Shown: in pieces, positions 23,705-25,020 of the stretch
Layout: each line of letters starts with the position of its first letter
How positions within the stretch are numbered: the stretch's first letter is position 1
Assembly: GCA_027005175.1 (NCBI GenBank)
Contig: JALTMC010000141.1
Location: 1 to 25,020 of the forward strand
DNA length: 25,020 bases
Direction: 5' to 3'
Source of the DNA: Myxococcales bacterium
GTDB lineage: Bacteria > Myxococcota_C > UBA6777
Position numbers and translations under genes: made by a program
The notes under the pieces: model-generated
What the model saw: only the letters and a program-made list of their open reading frames with translations
Database searches by the model: none
Told to the model about the DNA's origin: nothing

Positions 23705-25020
23705 CTATAGGACACTTTTGAGTTGTTGCATCTTGCGTTCAAGAGCCTGGAGCTGCTCTTCTGGAATACCGTAACTTCGAAGTGCCTGCAGGCGGGTTTC
23801 TACCATCATCAGACCACCTTCGATGAACATCTCCTTGGAGGTCATACGCTCTTCTGTCTCCTGTCGCCATAAGACCGCAACAGACTCCATTAAGTTGAGC
23901 AGCGCAGAGGGAGCAAGAAAGCCAAACTGACGTTTCCGGGCCAGCACTTGCTTTCGTTCTTGTGCATCTTGCCACTTTTGCTGCTGGTTGACTGCAAACT
24001 GCTGCATCTGATGCGCCAGCGCACCTGCTTGATTCATCTCAGGTGCTGACTGCATCGAAACTGGCGGAGTGTTGGGTTGACTCTGGTATGCCGTCGCTGC
24101 CTGTTGGGCCATCATGGGCTGTCCACCCTGCCCTATCGGAAATCCTGTAGGAACCCCATTCATGGGAACACTCATCCCATTGTTCCCATAGATAGGAGGC
24201 TGTGTTTGAGCATAGTTGCCATTCATGACGTGGGTTCCATTCACAGGAACACTCACTCCATTCACAGGAGCATTCACTCCATTGGTAGGGATTTGCTGTG
24301 TCCCATTCACAGGAATATTTGTCCCATTCATCGGCACAGATGTTTGTGGTGCAGGCATCTGTGGGCTGGCATTCACTGGCATCTGTGTTGCTTCTTCAAA
24401 GGATGTCACAACCGGCTGGTTCATCGAACGGTTTGTGGACACTTGTACCTTTGGTTGAAAAGCCACTTGCTGCTCTTGTACAACGGAATGGAGATGAGGT
24501 GCTGCCTCCACAACGGGTTGTTGTGCCACAACCAACTGAGGAGCTTTCTGAATAACACCATTGCTCGGCACCACGTTTTGGACTGGTGGGATTTCAACAA
24601 ACACTTCTGCCGATGACTCGGAAGACAGTGGAGCAGCCACCATTGGCTGGACTGGCTGGACTGGCTGGACTGGCTGGACTGGCTGGACTGCAGCGGTCTC
24701 AGATTGGATTGTTGCGATCACAGGTTGTGAATGGAACTGTGTTATCGCCGCTTCTTCTACAACCGACACAGGAAGTTCAGCAGCTACTTGCACAACAGGG
24801 GTAACTTCTTGCATGACAGGCGTAGCAAGCTTAGGTGCAACCACCCCTACAGATGCAGCCTTTTCCGTCTCTTGAACTGCGGCAACGATCCCTGGCTGTA
24901 CAGACTCAATAGGCTCGGTAGATCTTGTCGTCTCTATAGGCTGAGCCATCCATGTTTCAGCGGCCGGTACTTCAGCGGCCGGTACTTCAGCGGCCGGTAC
25001 TTCAGCGGCCGGCGCTTCAG
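23705..25020 (-). CDS. Long Pro/Gln/Val-rich repeat protein, 5' end beyond the window
   Basis: Open on the minus strand from the stop at 23705 to the window edge. An internal ATG at 24949 exists, but the frame continues upstream in repeats, so the gene is probably partial (at least 438 codons). The order from the visible N-terminus is PAAEV repeats (beyond 24949); a Val/Glu/Pro-rich stretch with QPVQPVQPVQP; VPMNGT, IPVNGT and APVNGV motifs (about residues 205-270 from that ATG); then a basic helical C-terminus (QKWQDAQERKQVLARKRQF and LQALERKMQQLKSVL). Low complexity points to a long flexible linker with a C-terminal helical domain. No family was recognised. It probably shares a transcript with rsmG. 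Confidence 0.6.
   Translation of the reverse strand, partial: EAPAAEVPAAEVPAAEVPAAETWMAQPIETTRSTEPIESVQPGIVAAVQETEKAASVGVVAPKLATPVMQEVTPVVQVAAELPVSVVEEAAITQFHSQPVIATIQSETAAVQPVQPVQPVQPVQPMVAAPLSSESSAEVFVEIPPVQNVVPSNGVIQKAPQLVVAQQPVVEAAPHLHSVVQEQQVAFQPKVQVSTNRSMNQPVVTSFEEATQMPVNASPQMPAPQTSVPMNGTNIPVNGTQQIPTNGVNAPVNGVSVPVNGTHVMNGNYAQTQPPIYGNNGMSVPMNGVPTGFPIGQGGQPMMAQQAATAYQSQPNTPPVSMQSAPEMNQAGALAHQMQQFAVNQQQKWQDAQERKQVLARKRQFGFLAPSALLNLMESVAVLWRQETEERMTSKEMFIEGGLMMVETRLQALRSYGIPEEQLQALERKMQQLKSVL
24645..24692 (-). repeat. In-frame 9-bp repeats (QPV) inside the partial gene
   Basis: The top strand shows GGCTGGACT five times from 24649 to about 24690, giving VQPVQPVQP on the minus strand. It is one of several expansions in this gene. 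Confidence 0.85.
24958..25020 (-). repeat. 15-bp repeat encoding PAAEV at the window edge
   Basis: CGGCCGGTACTTCAG occurs three times, with a fourth variant (CGGCCGGCGCTTCAG) up to 25020. It reads in frame as repeated PAAEV or PAAEA on the minus strand and shows that the coding frame continues past the visible ATG. Confidence 0.88.

Overview
The window looks like a chromosomal replication-origin region from a Myxococcota-like (former Deltaproteobacteria) bacterium of roughly balanced GC. Clues to the lineage are a periplasmic caspase-family protease fused to an outer-membrane barrel, a DUF4384-like anti-sigma candidate, a DUF4388 (PATAN-like) protein, Cys-rich lipoproteins with choice-of-anchor modules, and a lipoprotein with an FGE-sulfatase fold. 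The lineage is an inference, because no rRNA or other phylogenetic marker is present.

Left arm (1-12.9 kb). Two minus-strand genes come first: a cut-off SDR-family NAD(P)-dependent epimerase/reductase and an FGE-like lipoprotein. Then come groES-groEL with a good terminator, a cytochrome P460-like protein, and a probable regulatory/effector locus. That locus holds an ECF sigma factor, a membrane anti-sigma candidate with a DUF4384-like domain, a caspase-PEGA-barrel fusion and a 1003-codon multidomain lipoprotein. A CitE-like lyase follows. From groES to the lyase everything runs rightward, toward the origin.

Origin region (12.9-17.3 kb). Almost no protein is encoded here except one minus-strand scramblase/LURP-like membrane protein (15816-16601). 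About 35 DnaA-type boxes (14 exact TTATCCACA, 21 TTTTCCACA) lie in three clusters. The first cluster ends in a box, a short spacer, a textbook DnaA-trio tract (five CTA plus TTA, from 13861) and an AT-rich unwinding element. Next to it are 16 GATC sites in 197 bp, built partly from two 22-bp tandem repeats, followed by several direct-repeat arrays including a 24-bp x5 iteron-like array. The top strand changes from C/A-rich on the left to G/T-rich on the right across 13.1-14.4 kb, as expected at a bidirectional origin.

Right arm (17.3-25.0 kb). A TPR/zinc-ribbon membrane protein and a DUF4388 protein are followed by phoH-ybeY (ybeY has a large Ser/Asp repeat insertion), a BamE-like small lipoprotein, and on the minus strand rsmG (gidB) plus a long Pro/Gln/Val-rich repeat protein that runs off the window. 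rsmG is a classic origin neighbour; dnaA, dnaN and parAB are not in the window.

A theme across the window is short tandem duplication. Several genes (FGE-like, anti-sigma, lyase, rsmG) have their stop-codon-containing 3' ends duplicated immediately downstream, and other duplications fall in frame inside proteins. The two strongest leads are the elaborate origin and the sigma/anti-sigma/caspase-barrel/lipoprotein locus.
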